From the NCBI GenBank assembly GCA_009926295.1, contig RFPF01000053.1:1-15209 (forward strand): a stretch of 15,209 nt of DNA, given 5' to 3'. The position numbers were made by a program, and so were the translations under genes. Positions 7,229-14,420 of the stretch are shown here, piece by piece. How positions within the stretch are numbered: position 1 is the stretch's first letter; every line of letters starts with the position of its first letter. The notes under the pieces were generated by a model. It ran no database searches and was not told where the DNA came from. It was given only the letters and a program-made list of their open reading frames with translations. Source of the DNA: Planctomycetia bacterium. Lineage in GTDB: Bacteria > Planctomycetota > Planctomycetia > Pirellulales > UBA1268.

Positions 7229-9121
7229 ATGAAGCCGCAGATGTGGACGATCGCAGTGACGACCGCCGCCGCGATCTCCGCGGCGGGCTGCAGCGAGACA
7301 CCGCCACCGAAGCCCGCCGTCGAGGTCGTGGAAATCGCGGCCGCCCCGGCGACGGACGTGGCGGCCACGGGCATCGGGCCGCTCCTGCAGGCTCTCTCCG
7401 CCGCCCAGGATGAGGATGCACGGGTGGTGGCCGTCGATGCGATCGCCGCGCTCGGGCAGCGGGCGTTGCCGGCGTACGACGCCCTGGTCAAGGCGTCGGC
7501 CGACCCCGCGGCCCGCGTTCGTTGGCACGCCGCCCGCGCGATCGGTCTCATCGGCGAGGACGCCATCGCCGCCCTGCCGCTGCTGGCACGTTTGCTCGAC
7601 GACCCCGACCCGATCGTCGCCACGCAGGCCGCCGCCGCCATCGGCTCGATCCGGGCCGACGACGACCTCGGGGAGGGCACGCCGGCGGCCGATGTCGCCG
7701 CCTACGACGCGGCCGCTGCGGCGCTCGTGGGCAAGATGACCCATCCGGATCCGCGGGTGCGGCGAGCCGTGCTGCGGGCGCTCACCCGGCTGCAGCCGGC
7801 CCCGGGCCGCTTCGCACCGCTCGTGAGCGAACTGCTCGCCGACGCCGACCCCTCGGTGGTGCTCCCGGCATTGCATTCGCTCGCCGACATGGGGCCCGAG
7901 GCAGTGCCGTTTCTCGTGAAGGCACTGGAAAACCCGCGGACCCGCTACTGGGCGAGCGTCGCCATCGCCGAGATCGGGCCGGCGGCGGCCGACGCCGTGC
8001 CGCTGCTCGCCGCGGGCGCGTCGGCGGGTGGAACCGAGGAGAGGATGCAGTCGATCATGGCCCTCGCGGCGATCGGGGAGCCGTCCCTCACCGCCGTGAG
8101 CGAGATCCTGAAGGCGCTCGACGCCCCCGAGGCCTCGCTGCGGTTCGCGGCGGCGTTCGCGCTCGGCAAACTTCGGGCCAAGGCGGCCGACGCCGCGCTC
8201 GCGAAGGCCGCGGGCGACTCCGATCCGCTGCTCTCCTCGATCGCTTCCTGGGCGCGGGCACGCATCAATCCCGCCGACTCGGGGCTCGTCGATGCCGCGG
8301 TCGGAAAGCTCAGCGCCGGGCTGTCGAGCACACAGCCCGGCGTGCAGGCCGCCGCAATCTCGGCGCTTTCCGACCTGTGTGACGACATCGACGATGCCAC
8401 GGAGAAGCGGCTCGCCGGCGACTTCGTGCGGCTGCTCTCGAGCCCCGAGCAGGATGTCCGGGACGCGGCCGCGGCGGCGCTGGTGCGCGAAGGCCCGCTG
8501 GCGGTCGACGCGCTCGAGCAGGCGCTCACGAACGCCGAGATCCGCGGCCTGGCGATGGAAATACTCACCGCGATCGGGCCGGTGTCGCGGGACGCGCTCG
8601 ACTCGTTCGTGACGGCCCTGTCCGACCCCGATCCGCGGCACCGCGGCGACGCCGCCGTCGCGATCGCGGCCGTCGGGCCCGCCGCCGCGGACGCGGTTCC
8701 AGAGCTCCTCAAGATTCTCGCCGACGCCGATGCCCCACCGGGCCTGCGGTATGCTGCCGCCTACGCGCTCGGCCGCATCGGCCCGGCCGCGAAGCCCGCC
8801 GCCGCCGCTCTCGAGGCCCTGACCTCGTCGCCCGACGAGCTGATGGCGACCGTGGCGACGTGGGCCTCGCTGAAGATCGATCCCGCGAACACCTCGCTGT
8901 TCGAGTCGGCTGTGCCGCTCCTGCGGAAGGCGCTTCGCGGCGGCAAGGATCTGGCCAGGCTGGAAGCGGCGGTCGCGCTCGGAGACATCGGCCCGGCGGC
9001 TGCCGGGGCGGTGCCGCTGTTGGAACTGGTGTCCGAAGAGGATCCCCTCCCGACGGTACGAGCCGCCGCCAAGCGGGCAATCGGCCAGATCCGCGCCGGC
9101 GAGCGTCCGGCGGGCAAGTAG
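7229..9121 (+). CDS. HEAT-repeat lipoprotein
   Basis: The product has 630 residues. A short hydrophobic N-terminus ends in ISAAGC (Cys21), a slightly weak lipobox, so the mature protein is probably lipid-anchored outside the cytoplasm. The linker SETPPPKPAVEVV follows. From about residue 45 to the end the protein is a continuous series of HEAT repeats. The recurring pattern is A-ALG-IGP-A--A-P-L---L-D-DP-VR--A, for example AARAIGLIGEDAIAALPLLARLLDDPDP (101-128) and AVALGDIGPAAAGAVPLLELVSEEDP (581-606). Blocks near 97-187, 303-383 and 506-588 resemble each other, so the repeats fall into units of about 200 residues. HEAT solenoids are protein-binding scaffolds; no catalytic domain is present and the partner is unknown. 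The ATG at 7229 has GGAG 4 bases upstream; an ATG at codon 5 is an alternative. Confidence 0.9.
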   Translation: MKPQMWTIAVTTAAAISAAGCSETPPPKPAVEVVEIAAAPATDVAATGIGPLLQALSAAQDEDARVVAVDAIAALGQRALPAYDALVKASADPAARVRWHAARAIGLIGEDAIAALPLLARLLDDPDPIVATQAAAAIGSIRADDDLGEGTPAADVAAYDAAAAALVGKMTHPDPRVRRAVLRALTRLQPAPGRFAPLVSELLADADPSVVLPALHSLADMGPEAVPFLVKALENPRTRYWASVAIAEIGPAAADAVPLLAAGASAGGTEERMQSIMALAAIGEPSLTAVSEILKALDAPEASLRFAAAFALGKLRAKAADAALAKAAGDSDPLLSSIASWARARINPADSGLVDAAVGKLSAGLSSTQPGVQAAAISALSDLCDDIDDATEKRLAGDFVRLLSSPEQDVRDAAAAALVREGPLAVDALEQALTNAEIRGLAMEILTAIGPVSRDALDSFVTALSDPDPRHRGDAAVAIAAVGPAAADAVPELLKILADADAPPGLRYAAAYALGRIGPAAKPAAAALEALTSSPDELMATVATWASLKIDPANTSLFESAVPLLRKALRGGKDLARLEAAVALGDIGPAAAGAVPLLELVSEEDPLPTVRAAAKRAIGQIRAGERPAGK

Positions 9122-9133
9122 CGACCTGGCAAG

Positions 9134-9150
9134 GTGTGCGGATCGCACGC
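9134..9150 (+). terminator. Candidate hairpin after the HEAT lipoprotein gene
   Basis: GTGTGCG-GAT-CGCACGC forms a 7-bp stem (one G-T wobble) with a 3-base loop, 12 bp after the stop codon at 9121. There is no T-run. The position suits a terminator or an mRNA 3'-end stabiliser. Nothing else is recognisable in the 119-bp gap to the next gene. Confidence 0.3.
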
Positions 9151-9240
9151 GGGCGGCTGGATTCCGCGGCGTCCGGCTGTCGAGATCATTCGGCGGTGGG
9201 TGCCTGCCGGTGGTCGGCGTGGCGTTGCCGCGGGGGTCTC

Positions 9241-9795
9241 ATGGCGAAGCTCGGCTGGCTCGGCGCCCTCTGGCTGACGACGTTTTCCCAGCCGGCCGGC
9301 GAGCGTGCCGTTTATCGTGCCGTGCGACGCCAGGGCCCGAAGCGGATCCTGGAGATGGGTCTGGGAACCCTGCGTCGCACCGAGCGCATGCTGGCGGCGG
9401 GCCGGGGGGCGGCGGGCGAACCGATCCATTACGTGGGCATCGACCGCTTCGAGGCCCGCCTGCCCACGGATCCGCCGGGCGTGACGCTCAAGCAGGCCCA
9501 CCGGAGGCTCCACGGCCTCGCCCGCGTGCAACTGGTTCCCGGCAACGTCGATTCATCGCTCGCGCGGCTGTGCAACCACCTCGGGGTGTTCGACCTCGTG
9601 CTCGTCTCCGCCGACAATGATCCGCGTCATCTCGAGCGAAGCTGGTTCTTCATCCAGCGGCTGGTGAACGACCGCTCCACGGTGCTCGTCGAAACGCCCG
9701 CGCGTGCGAAGCCCGGCCGGACGGCATGGACCGCGATCGACAAGCGGCGCGTCGATGAACTCGCCGCGCTCACGATCCAGCGACGGGCCGCCTAG
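9241..9795 (+). CDS. Small Rossmann-fold, class I methyltransferase-like protein
   Basis: The 184 residues keep the first half of a class I SAM-dependent methyltransferase fold: RILEMGLGT (35-43) matches motif I, the glycine-rich SAM loop; YVGIDRFEA (64-72) ends beta-2 with an acidic residue; VQLVPGNV (96-103) and FDLVLVSADND (117-127) match the later strands. No N/DPPY or other base-methylating motif is present, and the protein is short. It may be a small methyltransferase or a non-enzymatic relative, and I cannot name a substrate. I associate the family with planctomycetes from memory, not from a search. The ATG at 9241 is the only sensible start, with a G-run 4 bases upstream. It lies 119 bp after the HEAT gene and 43 bp before leuC, so it may or may not be cotranscribed with leuCD. 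Confidence 0.8.
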   Translation: MAKLGWLGALWLTTFSQPAGERAVYRAVRRQGPKRILEMGLGTLRRTERMLAAGRGAAGEPIHYVGIDRFEARLPTDPPGVTLKQAHRRLHGLARVQLVPGNVDSSLARLCNHLGVFDLVLVSADNDPRHLERSWFFIQRLVNDRSTVLVETPARAKPGRTAWTAIDKRRVDELAALTIQRRAA

Positions 9796-9798
9796 CGG

Positions 9799-9825
9799 GC
9801 GGTGGCAGCGCCGAGGCTGCCCCGC
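9799..9825 (+). promoter_or_regulatory. Strong hairpin in the short gap before leuC
   Basis: GCGG-t-GGCAGC is paired with GCTGCC-CCGC around the 6-base loop GCCGAG. This gives a 10-bp, almost all-GC stem with one bulged T at 9803. It begins 4 bp after the stop of the upstream gene and ends 13 bp before the leuC ATG. No T-run follows (TACATTGAACGG), so it is at best a non-canonical terminator. It could equally be a leuCD leader structure or a barrier separating leuCD from the gene before it. Confidence 0.4.
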
Positions 9826-9831
9826 TACATT
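9824..9831 (+). promoter_or_regulatory. Possible -10 element of leuCD
   Basis: GCTACATT lies 7 bp before the leuC ATG. Its TACATT matches the -10 consensus at 4 of 6 positions. The identical 8-mer occurs on the minus strand upstream of bioB (14345-14338). Used as a -10, it would start transcription within a base or two of the ATG, giving a leaderless leuC message. No good -35 is seen, since that position falls inside the hairpin. Confidence 0.3.
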
Positions 9832-9838
9832 GAACGGC

Positions 9839-11248
9839 ATGACGACCAAGCCCCGCACGCTGCTCGACAAGATCTGGGACGACCATCTCGTCTGTGCCCC
9901 CCCGGGGGAGCAGCCGATGCTGTACATCGATCGGCACCTGGTGCACGAGGTGACCAGCCCGCAGGCCTTCGAGGGGCTCCGGCTGGCCGGCCGGCGGCTG
10001 CGGAGGCCCGAGGCGACGTTCGCGACGCCGGATCACAACGTGCCCACCACCGACCGTCGGCTGCCGATCGCCGATCCGGTGTCGAAGCAGCAGATCGACA
10101 CGCTCCGGTCCAACTGCCGTGAATTCGGCGTGCGGCTCTTCGACCTCGGCGACGCCGACCAGGGGATCGTGCACGTCATCGGCCCGGAACTCGGCATCAC
10201 GCAACCCGGCATGACGATCGTCTGTGGCGACAGCCACACCGCGACGCACGGCGCCTTCGGAGCCCTGGCGTTCGGCATCGGCACGAGCGAGGTGGAGCAC
10301 GTGCTGGCCACGCAGACGCTTCGGCAGTCGAAGCCGAAGGCGTTCGAAGTACGGGTCGACGGCAGGCTGGCGGACGGAGTCACCGCCAAGGACCTCGTGC
10401 TGTTTCTCATCGGCAGGTTGTCCACGGAAGGCGGCACGGGCTACGTGATCGAATACACGGGCGATTGCATCCGCGGCCTCGGCATGGAGGAGCGGATGAC
10501 GGTCTGCAACATGTCGATCGAGGCGGGCGCGCGGGCCGGCATGATCGCGCCCGACGACACGACGTTCGAATACCTCCGCGGCCGCGACTTCGCACCGCGG
10601 GATTTCGAGCGTGCCGTGGCCCGCTGGAGAACGCTCCCGGGCGACCCCGGCGCGGAATTCGACCGGGTGGAGGCGTATGCGGCCGGTGACGTGGTGCCGC
10701 AGGTCACCTGGGGCACCAATCCTGCCCAGGTCGTCGGGGTCGACGGCGCCGTGCCGGATCCTTCCGGGTTCACCGACGCGAGCGACCGCGATTCGGCGGC
10801 CAGGGCCCTCGAATACATGGGGCTCGCCGGTGGCACGAGGATCGTCGACCTTCCGCTCGACCGCGTTTTCATCGGCTCCTGCACCAACAGCCGCATCGAA
10901 GACCTCCGGGCCGCGGCGAGTGTCGCCCGGGGTTACCGCGTTGCCCCATCGGTGCACGCGATGGTCGTCCCCGGCAGCGGCCGTGTGAAGCGGCAGGCCG
11001 AGGCGGAGGGCCTCGACCGCATCTTCCTCGACGCCGGCTTCGAGTGGCGAGAGGCGGGCTGCAGCATGTGTCTGGGAATGAATCCCGACACGCTCGCGCC
11101 CGGGCAGCGCTGCGCGTCGACGAGCAACCGCAACTTCGAGGGCCGGCAGGGAAAGGGGGGCCGCACGCACCTGGTCTCCCCGGCGATGGCCGCCGCGGCG
11201 GCCGTGACCGGCCGCTTCGTCGACATCCGCGACTGGCGTTACCGTTAG
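9839..11248 (+). CDS. leuC: 3-isopropylmalate dehydratase, large subunit
   Basis: LeuC with LeuD forms isopropylmalate isomerase, the cytoplasmic enzyme that converts 2-isopropylmalate to 3-isopropylmalate in leucine synthesis. The 469 residues match the bacterial LeuC length. The three Cys ligands of the catalytic [4Fe-4S] cluster are present: Cys348 in FIGSCTNSR (344-352), and Cys408 and Cys411 in GCSMCLGMN (407-415). Other aconitase-family signatures are TPDHNVPT (63-70), VCGDSHTATHGAFG (128-141), GTSEVEHVLATQ (148-159), the MSIEAGARAGMIAPDD segment (225-240) and TSNRNFEGRQGKGGRTHLVSP (428-448). The ATG at 9839 gives the expected N-terminus MTTKPRTLLDKIWDDH. The usual ribosome-binding site is missing. 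leuD follows after 18 bp; leuA and leuB are not in the window. Confidence 0.98.
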   Translation: MTTKPRTLLDKIWDDHLVCAPPGEQPMLYIDRHLVHEVTSPQAFEGLRLAGRRLRRPEATFATPDHNVPTTDRRLPIADPVSKQQIDTLRSNCREFGVRLFDLGDADQGIVHVIGPELGITQPGMTIVCGDSHTATHGAFGALAFGIGTSEVEHVLATQTLRQSKPKAFEVRVDGRLADGVTAKDLVLFLIGRLSTEGGTGYVIEYTGDCIRGLGMEERMTVCNMSIEAGARAGMIAPDDTTFEYLRGRDFAPRDFERAVARWRTLPGDPGAEFDRVEAYAAGDVVPQVTWGTNPAQVVGVDGAVPDPSGFTDASDRDSAARALEYMGLAGGTRIVDLPLDRVFIGSCTNSRIEDLRAAASVARGYRVAPSVHAMVVPGSGRVKRQAEAEGLDRIFLDAGFEWREAGCSMCLGMNPDTLAPGQRCASTSNRNFEGRQGKGGRTHLVSPAMAAAAAVTGRFVDIRDWRYR

Positions 11249-11266
11249 CCTCCCCCGGGACATGGC

Positions 11267-11881
11267 ATGGAACCGTTCGTTTCCCTCTCCGGCGTGGTGG
11301 CGGCCCTCGACCGGGCCAACGTCGACACCGACCAGATCATCCCCAAGCAGTTCCTGAAGCGGATCGAACGGACAGGATTCGGGCGGTACCTGTTCTTCGA
11401 CTGGCGGTTCCTGCCCGATGGCACCCCCGACCCGGCCTTCGAACTCAACCGCCCCGAGCAGGCGGGGGCGAGCATCCTCCTCGCGCGACGCAACTTCGGC
11501 TGCGGGTCGAGCCGCGAGCACGCGCCGTGGGCGTTGGCCGACTACGGCTTTCGCGTGATCATCGCTCCCACCTTCGCCGACATCTTCTTCTCCAACTGCT
11601 TCCAAAACGCCATGCTTCCGATCCGCCTCGACGAGCGGACCGTGGACGAGTTGTTCCAGCGGGCCGCCGCGTCCCACGAGGCTGGACGGCCGTATCGGCT
11701 GTCCGTCGACCTGCGAACGCAGGCCGTGGCCGACGACGCCGGCTTCGCACGATCCTTCGAGGTCGACGCCTTCCGCAAGACGTGCCTGCTCGAGGGGCTC
11801 GACGGCATCGGCCTCTCGCTCAAGCACGCCGAAGCGATCGCCGCGTGGGAACGGAATCACGGGCTGCCGACCGCGGGGTGA
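11267..11881 (+). CDS. leuD: 3-isopropylmalate dehydratase, small subunit
   Basis: LeuD is the swivelling small subunit that closes over the iron-sulfur active site of LeuC and shapes substrate recognition. At 204 residues it has the usual length for the bacterial (LeuD1-type) subunit. Hallmarks are NVDTDQIIPKQFLK (18-31), FDWRFLPDG (44-52), the substrate-contacting RRNFGCGSSREHAPWAL (74-90), PTFADIFFSNCFQNAMLPI (101-119), and a C-terminal GLDGIGLSLKHAEAI. The ATG at 11267 is chosen; another ATG 5 bases earlier is out of frame. It follows leuC by 18 bp, and the next secreted-protein gene begins 4 bp after its stop, so the genes are very likely cotranscribed. Confidence 0.98.
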   Translation: MEPFVSLSGVVAALDRANVDTDQIIPKQFLKRIERTGFGRYLFFDWRFLPDGTPDPAFELNRPEQAGASILLARRNFGCGSSREHAPWALADYGFRVIIAPTFADIFFSNCFQNAMLPIRLDERTVDELFQRAAASHEAGRPYRLSVDLRTQAVADDAGFARSFEVDAFRKTCLLEGLDGIGLSLKHAEAIAAWERNHGLPTAG

Positions 11882-11885
11882 GCCG

Positions 11886-12878
11886 ATGCGACGCATCCCG
11901 TTGCCAGCCCTGTTCGTAGCGGCCTCGTTGGCGGCGGCGACCGCGCGGGCAGAGACGGCGGTCACGGTCGTCGATGACATCCCCGGCGCCTGCAGGCTGG
12001 CGGCACCTGCCACGGGGCAGACGCTCTACGTCGTCGACGACACGGCCCGCTCCGTCACGGCCATCGACCCCTTCGCCCCCGCCAAACGCCGGCGTGCGCT
12101 CGGCCCCGCCGACCTCGACGCCGGCTCGCAGGAGCCGGTGCGGCCGACGGCCATCGCCTGCATCGACTCCACGACGCTCGCCGTGGTCTGCCGCGCGGGG
12201 GCCGAGTGGTCGCTGCGGTCGTTCAGGCTCGCACCGTCGCAGGCGGATTCTCCGGCGCCGGTACTCCTGCAATCGCTCGCGCTCGGAGCGGGAACCGGGG
12301 AAGCCGACGCGGTCGACGTGTTCGTGAGCGACACCCGTGATTGGCTCGCCGTGGTCGGGCTTCCCGGGCCGCTGCCGCGGGTGCTGCGGTCTCCGATCGC
12401 CGGCACGCGGCTCGGCGGGCTGTCGTCGCGGCTCTGTCCGCCCGCCCCGTCGCCGGATCGCCTCGTCGCGGCCACCTGCAGCCCGGTCGACGAGTGGGTG
12501 ATGTTCGTGCACCGGGCCGGCCTCCCACCGGGGCACACGAGCCTTGAGTTTCACGCCAATTCCGGCCGGCAGCGGCTCCTGCAGCTCGACGTCGGTCTCG
12601 ACGGGATTCGCGACGCCGCCTACTGCCGGTCCACGGGCACCCTCTGGGTGGCTGCGAGCGGATCCGCGCAATCCGCCGGCGGAGCCGGGCTGTGGCGGAT
12701 CGACGCGGCCCTCGAGGGCGGACGGCAGACGGCCGCCGCCGTCGCCGTCACCCCCCTCGAGAACCCGCTCTCGGTCGCGTGCCTCTCGGAACGCGCGATC
12801 GCGCTCGTGGGCGGCGGCGAGCGCCGCCGGGTGCTCCTCGTGAACCCCACCACCCCGGGCGACACGACCGCGCCATGA
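11886..12878 (+). CDS. Secreted protein of unknown function, possible beta-propeller
   Basis: The product has 330 residues with a Sec signal peptide (MRRIPLPALFVAASLAAATARA, cleavage at ARA|E, residue 22). The mature part is rich in short beta-strand-like stretches separated by turns. Examples are TLYVVDDTARSVTAIDP (46-62) near the N-terminus and GTLWVAASGSA...GLWRIDAAL near the C-terminus, which weakly resemble propeller blades. At least five Cys are scattered through the mature chain, consistent with an extracytoplasmic location. I do not recognise a family or an active site. The ATG at 11886 is 4 bp after the leuD stop, and the end overlaps the next ATG by 4 bp (ATGA). It is therefore placed in the leuCD operon, although no link to leucine synthesis is apparent. 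G/C-ending codons are used throughout, as in its neighbours. Confidence 0.85.
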   Translation: MRRIPLPALFVAASLAAATARAETAVTVVDDIPGACRLAAPATGQTLYVVDDTARSVTAIDPFAPAKRRRALGPADLDAGSQEPVRPTAIACIDSTTLAVVCRAGAEWSLRSFRLAPSQADSPAPVLLQSLALGAGTGEADAVDVFVSDTRDWLAVVGLPGPLPRVLRSPIAGTRLGGLSSRLCPPAPSPDRLVAATCSPVDEWVMFVHRAGLPPGHTSLEFHANSGRQRLLQLDVGLDGIRDAAYCRSTGTLWVAASGSAQSAGGAGLWRIDAALEGGRQTAAAVAVTPLENPLSVACLSERAIALVGGGERRRVLLVNPTTPGDTTAP

Positions 12879-13198
12879 CCCCGACCCGCCGCGAAAAGAT
12901 CGAGGCCATGCTCCGCGACGATCCCGGAGACGTGTTCCTGCGCTACAGCCTCGCGCTCGAGATGGCGGCGGCCGGTGAATCCGACGGCGGCCTGGAGATT
13001 CTCGAGGGGCTGGCACGGGAGACTCCCTCCTACGTGCCGGCGTTCCACATGGCGGGGCGGCAGCTCGTCGCCCTCGGCCGAACCGAGGAGGCACGCCGCG
13101 CACTTCGCGAGGGCATCGACGAGGCCCGCCGCCAGGGCAACAACCATGCCGCAGGCGAGATGAGCGAACTCCTCATGAGCCTCGGAGAGACACCGTAG
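12875..13198 (+). CDS. Small TPR-like helical protein
   Basis: The 107-residue cytoplasmic protein has no signal peptide. It starts with RREKIEAMLRDDPGDVFLRYSLALEMAAAGE (5-35), then GLEILEGLARETPSYVPAFHMAGRQLVALGRTEEARRALREGIDEARRQG. This has the helix-turn-helix spacing and the small/large residue pattern (A-8, Y-11, P-32) of about two tetratricopeptide repeats. I recall compact proteins of this kind with a DPxDxFLRYxLAxE opening from planctomycetes; no specific role is known to me. It overlaps the secreted-protein gene by an ATGA junction, so the pair is translationally coupled and is the end of the leuCD operon. It converges on bioB with a 40-bp gap. Confidence 0.85.
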   Translation: MTPTRREKIEAMLRDDPGDVFLRYSLALEMAAAGESDGGLEILEGLARETPSYVPAFHMAGRQLVALGRTEEARRALREGIDEARRQGNNHAAGEMSELLMSLGETP

Positions 13199-13238
13199 GA
13201 CCGGCGGCAGTGCGGCGGCAGACCTCTTCGAAACCCTG

Positions 13239-14285
13239 CTAGCGTGGCAGGCAGGGCGGCGGCTCCGCGGACTCCGAGCCGCGCGTGATCACGAAGCCGA
13301 GATCCTCGATCATCCGATAGTCGGCCTCGGGCAGCTGCCCCTTCGTGGTCAGGTAGTCTCCCACGAAGATCGAGTTGGCGGCGTAGAGGCCGAGCGGCTG
13401 CAGGCTCCCGAGATGGATCTCCCGGCCGCCGGCGATGCGAATCTCGGCGGACGGGTTCACCATCCGCATCATGGCCAGGCCTCGCAGGCAGTCTCGAGGG
13501 GAGAGGCGACGCACTCCCTCGAGCGGCGTCCCGTCGATCGAGTTGAGGAAGTTCAGCGGGATCGATTCCACGTTCATCGCCCTGAGCTCGAAGGCCATGT
13601 CGATGAGGTCGTCGTGCGTCTCCCCCATCCCCATGATGCCACCGCTGCACAGCTGCAGTCCCGCCGCGCGGCAGGCCTCGAGGGTCGCGACCCGGTCGGC
13701 GTAGGTGTGCGTGGTGCAGACCTCCGGATAGAACCGCTCGGACGTGTTGAGGTTGTGGTTCACCTTGTCGACTCCGGCCGCGGCGAGCCGCCGGGCCTGG
13801 TCGGGAGTCAGCAGCCCGAGGCACGCACACACATTCAGACCGTACCGCCGCTTGATCTCGGGCACGATCTGGCACACGAAGTCGACCTCCCGCTCCGAGG
13901 GGCCACGCGCCGAGATCACGATGCAGAACGTCTTCGACTGCCGCTCCGCGGCGACCCGCGCCGACTCGAGCAGCTTCGGGGCGGAGAGGAGGTTGTAGCG
14001 CGGGATGTCGGCGTCCGACACCTTCGATTGGCTGCAATAGCCGCAGTCCTCGGGACACAGCCCGCTCTTGGCGTTCATCAGGAAGAACAGCTGCACCGTG
14101 CCGCCGAAATGCCGCTGTCGCACCCGCCAGGCGGCGGCGAGGACGTCGAGCAGTTCCGAGTCGGGGGATTCGAGGATGGCACGCGCCTCGTCGCGGTCGA
14201 TGGCACCGTCGGCGAGGACCCGGGCCGCCAGGGCTCGCCATTTCGTCGGGTGGGCCACGTCGGCCGGGAAGACTGCGGTCGTCAT
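13239..14285 (-). CDS. bioB: Biotin synthase
   Basis: BioB is a radical-SAM enzyme that inserts sulfur into dethiobiotin in the last step of biotin synthesis. The SAM-cluster motif is CPEDCGYC (Cys77, Cys81, Cys84). The four ligands of the sulfur-donating [2Fe-2S] cluster can also be placed by alignment: Cys121 in KTFCIVISARGP, Cys153 in LNVCACLG, Cys213 in LCSGGIMGMGE, and Arg283 in EIRIAGGRE. The 348 residues are a normal length. The segments VNHNLNTSERF, SIPLNFLNSIDGTPLEG and GSLQPLGLYAANSIFVGDYLTTKGQ match the Bacillus-type BioB more than the E. coli type. The ATG at 14285 has GAGG 8 bases upstream. It stands alone here; no bioA, bioD or bioF is nearby. Confidence 0.98.
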   Translation of the reverse strand: MTTAVFPADVAHPTKWRALAARVLADGAIDRDEARAILESPDSELLDVLAAAWRVRQRHFGGTVQLFFLMNAKSGLCPEDCGYCSQSKVSDADIPRYNLLSAPKLLESARVAAERQSKTFCIVISARGPSEREVDFVCQIVPEIKRRYGLNVCACLGLLTPDQARRLAAAGVDKVNHNLNTSERFYPEVCTTHTYADRVATLEACRAAGLQLCSGGIMGMGETHDDLIDMAFELRAMNVESIPLNFLNSIDGTPLEGVRRLSPRDCLRGLAMMRMVNPSAEIRIAGGREIHLGSLQPLGLYAANSIFVGDYLTTKGQLPEADYRMIEDLGFVITRGSESAEPPPCLPR

Positions 14286-14337
14286 GCGTCTCGCCTCGCG
14301 GAGGTCGTCTGGGGGGGATGGGAAACTCGGCGGCGGG

Positions 14338-14345
14338 AATGTAGC
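14338..14345 (-). promoter_or_regulatory. Possible -10 element of bioB
   Basis: On the minus strand GCTACATT is identical to the box before leuC. TACATT matches the -10 consensus at 4 of 6 positions. Here it would give a leader of about 45 bases that contains the GAGG ribosome-binding site, which is a normal arrangement. The -35 region is weak (GTGTCG at about 14366-14361). The rest of the 135-bp divergent gap shows no riboswitch or obvious operator dyad that I can recognise. Confidence 0.3.
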
Positions 14346-14420
14346 AGACTCACGAAACTTCGACACCCGAACGACCGATACCACCGTCAAGACCGGACCA
14401 CCCTTTGGATCGAGACCCGT

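Noticed and set aside
7229..9121. HEAT-repeat protein as a phycobilisome lyase or DNA-alkylation repair (AlkD-like) enzyme.
   Set aside because: An N-terminal export/lipoprotein signal and the absence of any catalytic motif argue against a cytoplasmic enzyme; a scaffold role fits better.
6206..9148. A 980-codon leftward open frame antisense to the HEAT lipoprotein gene.
   Set aside because: It is Arg/Gly-rich with no domain signatures. The plus-strand HEAT repeats and lipobox are unambiguous, so this is a shadow frame.
9770..12013. A 747-codon leftward open frame antisense to leuC and leuD.
   Set aside because: leuC and leuD are certain on the plus strand, and the antisense translation shows no recognisable protein features.
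13202..13221. Two perfect copies of CGGCGGCAG separated by 2 bp in the gap between the TPR gene and bioB.
   Set aside because: A 9-bp repeat of low-complexity GC sequence is expected by chance here. It does not form a hairpin and nothing links it to a mobile element.
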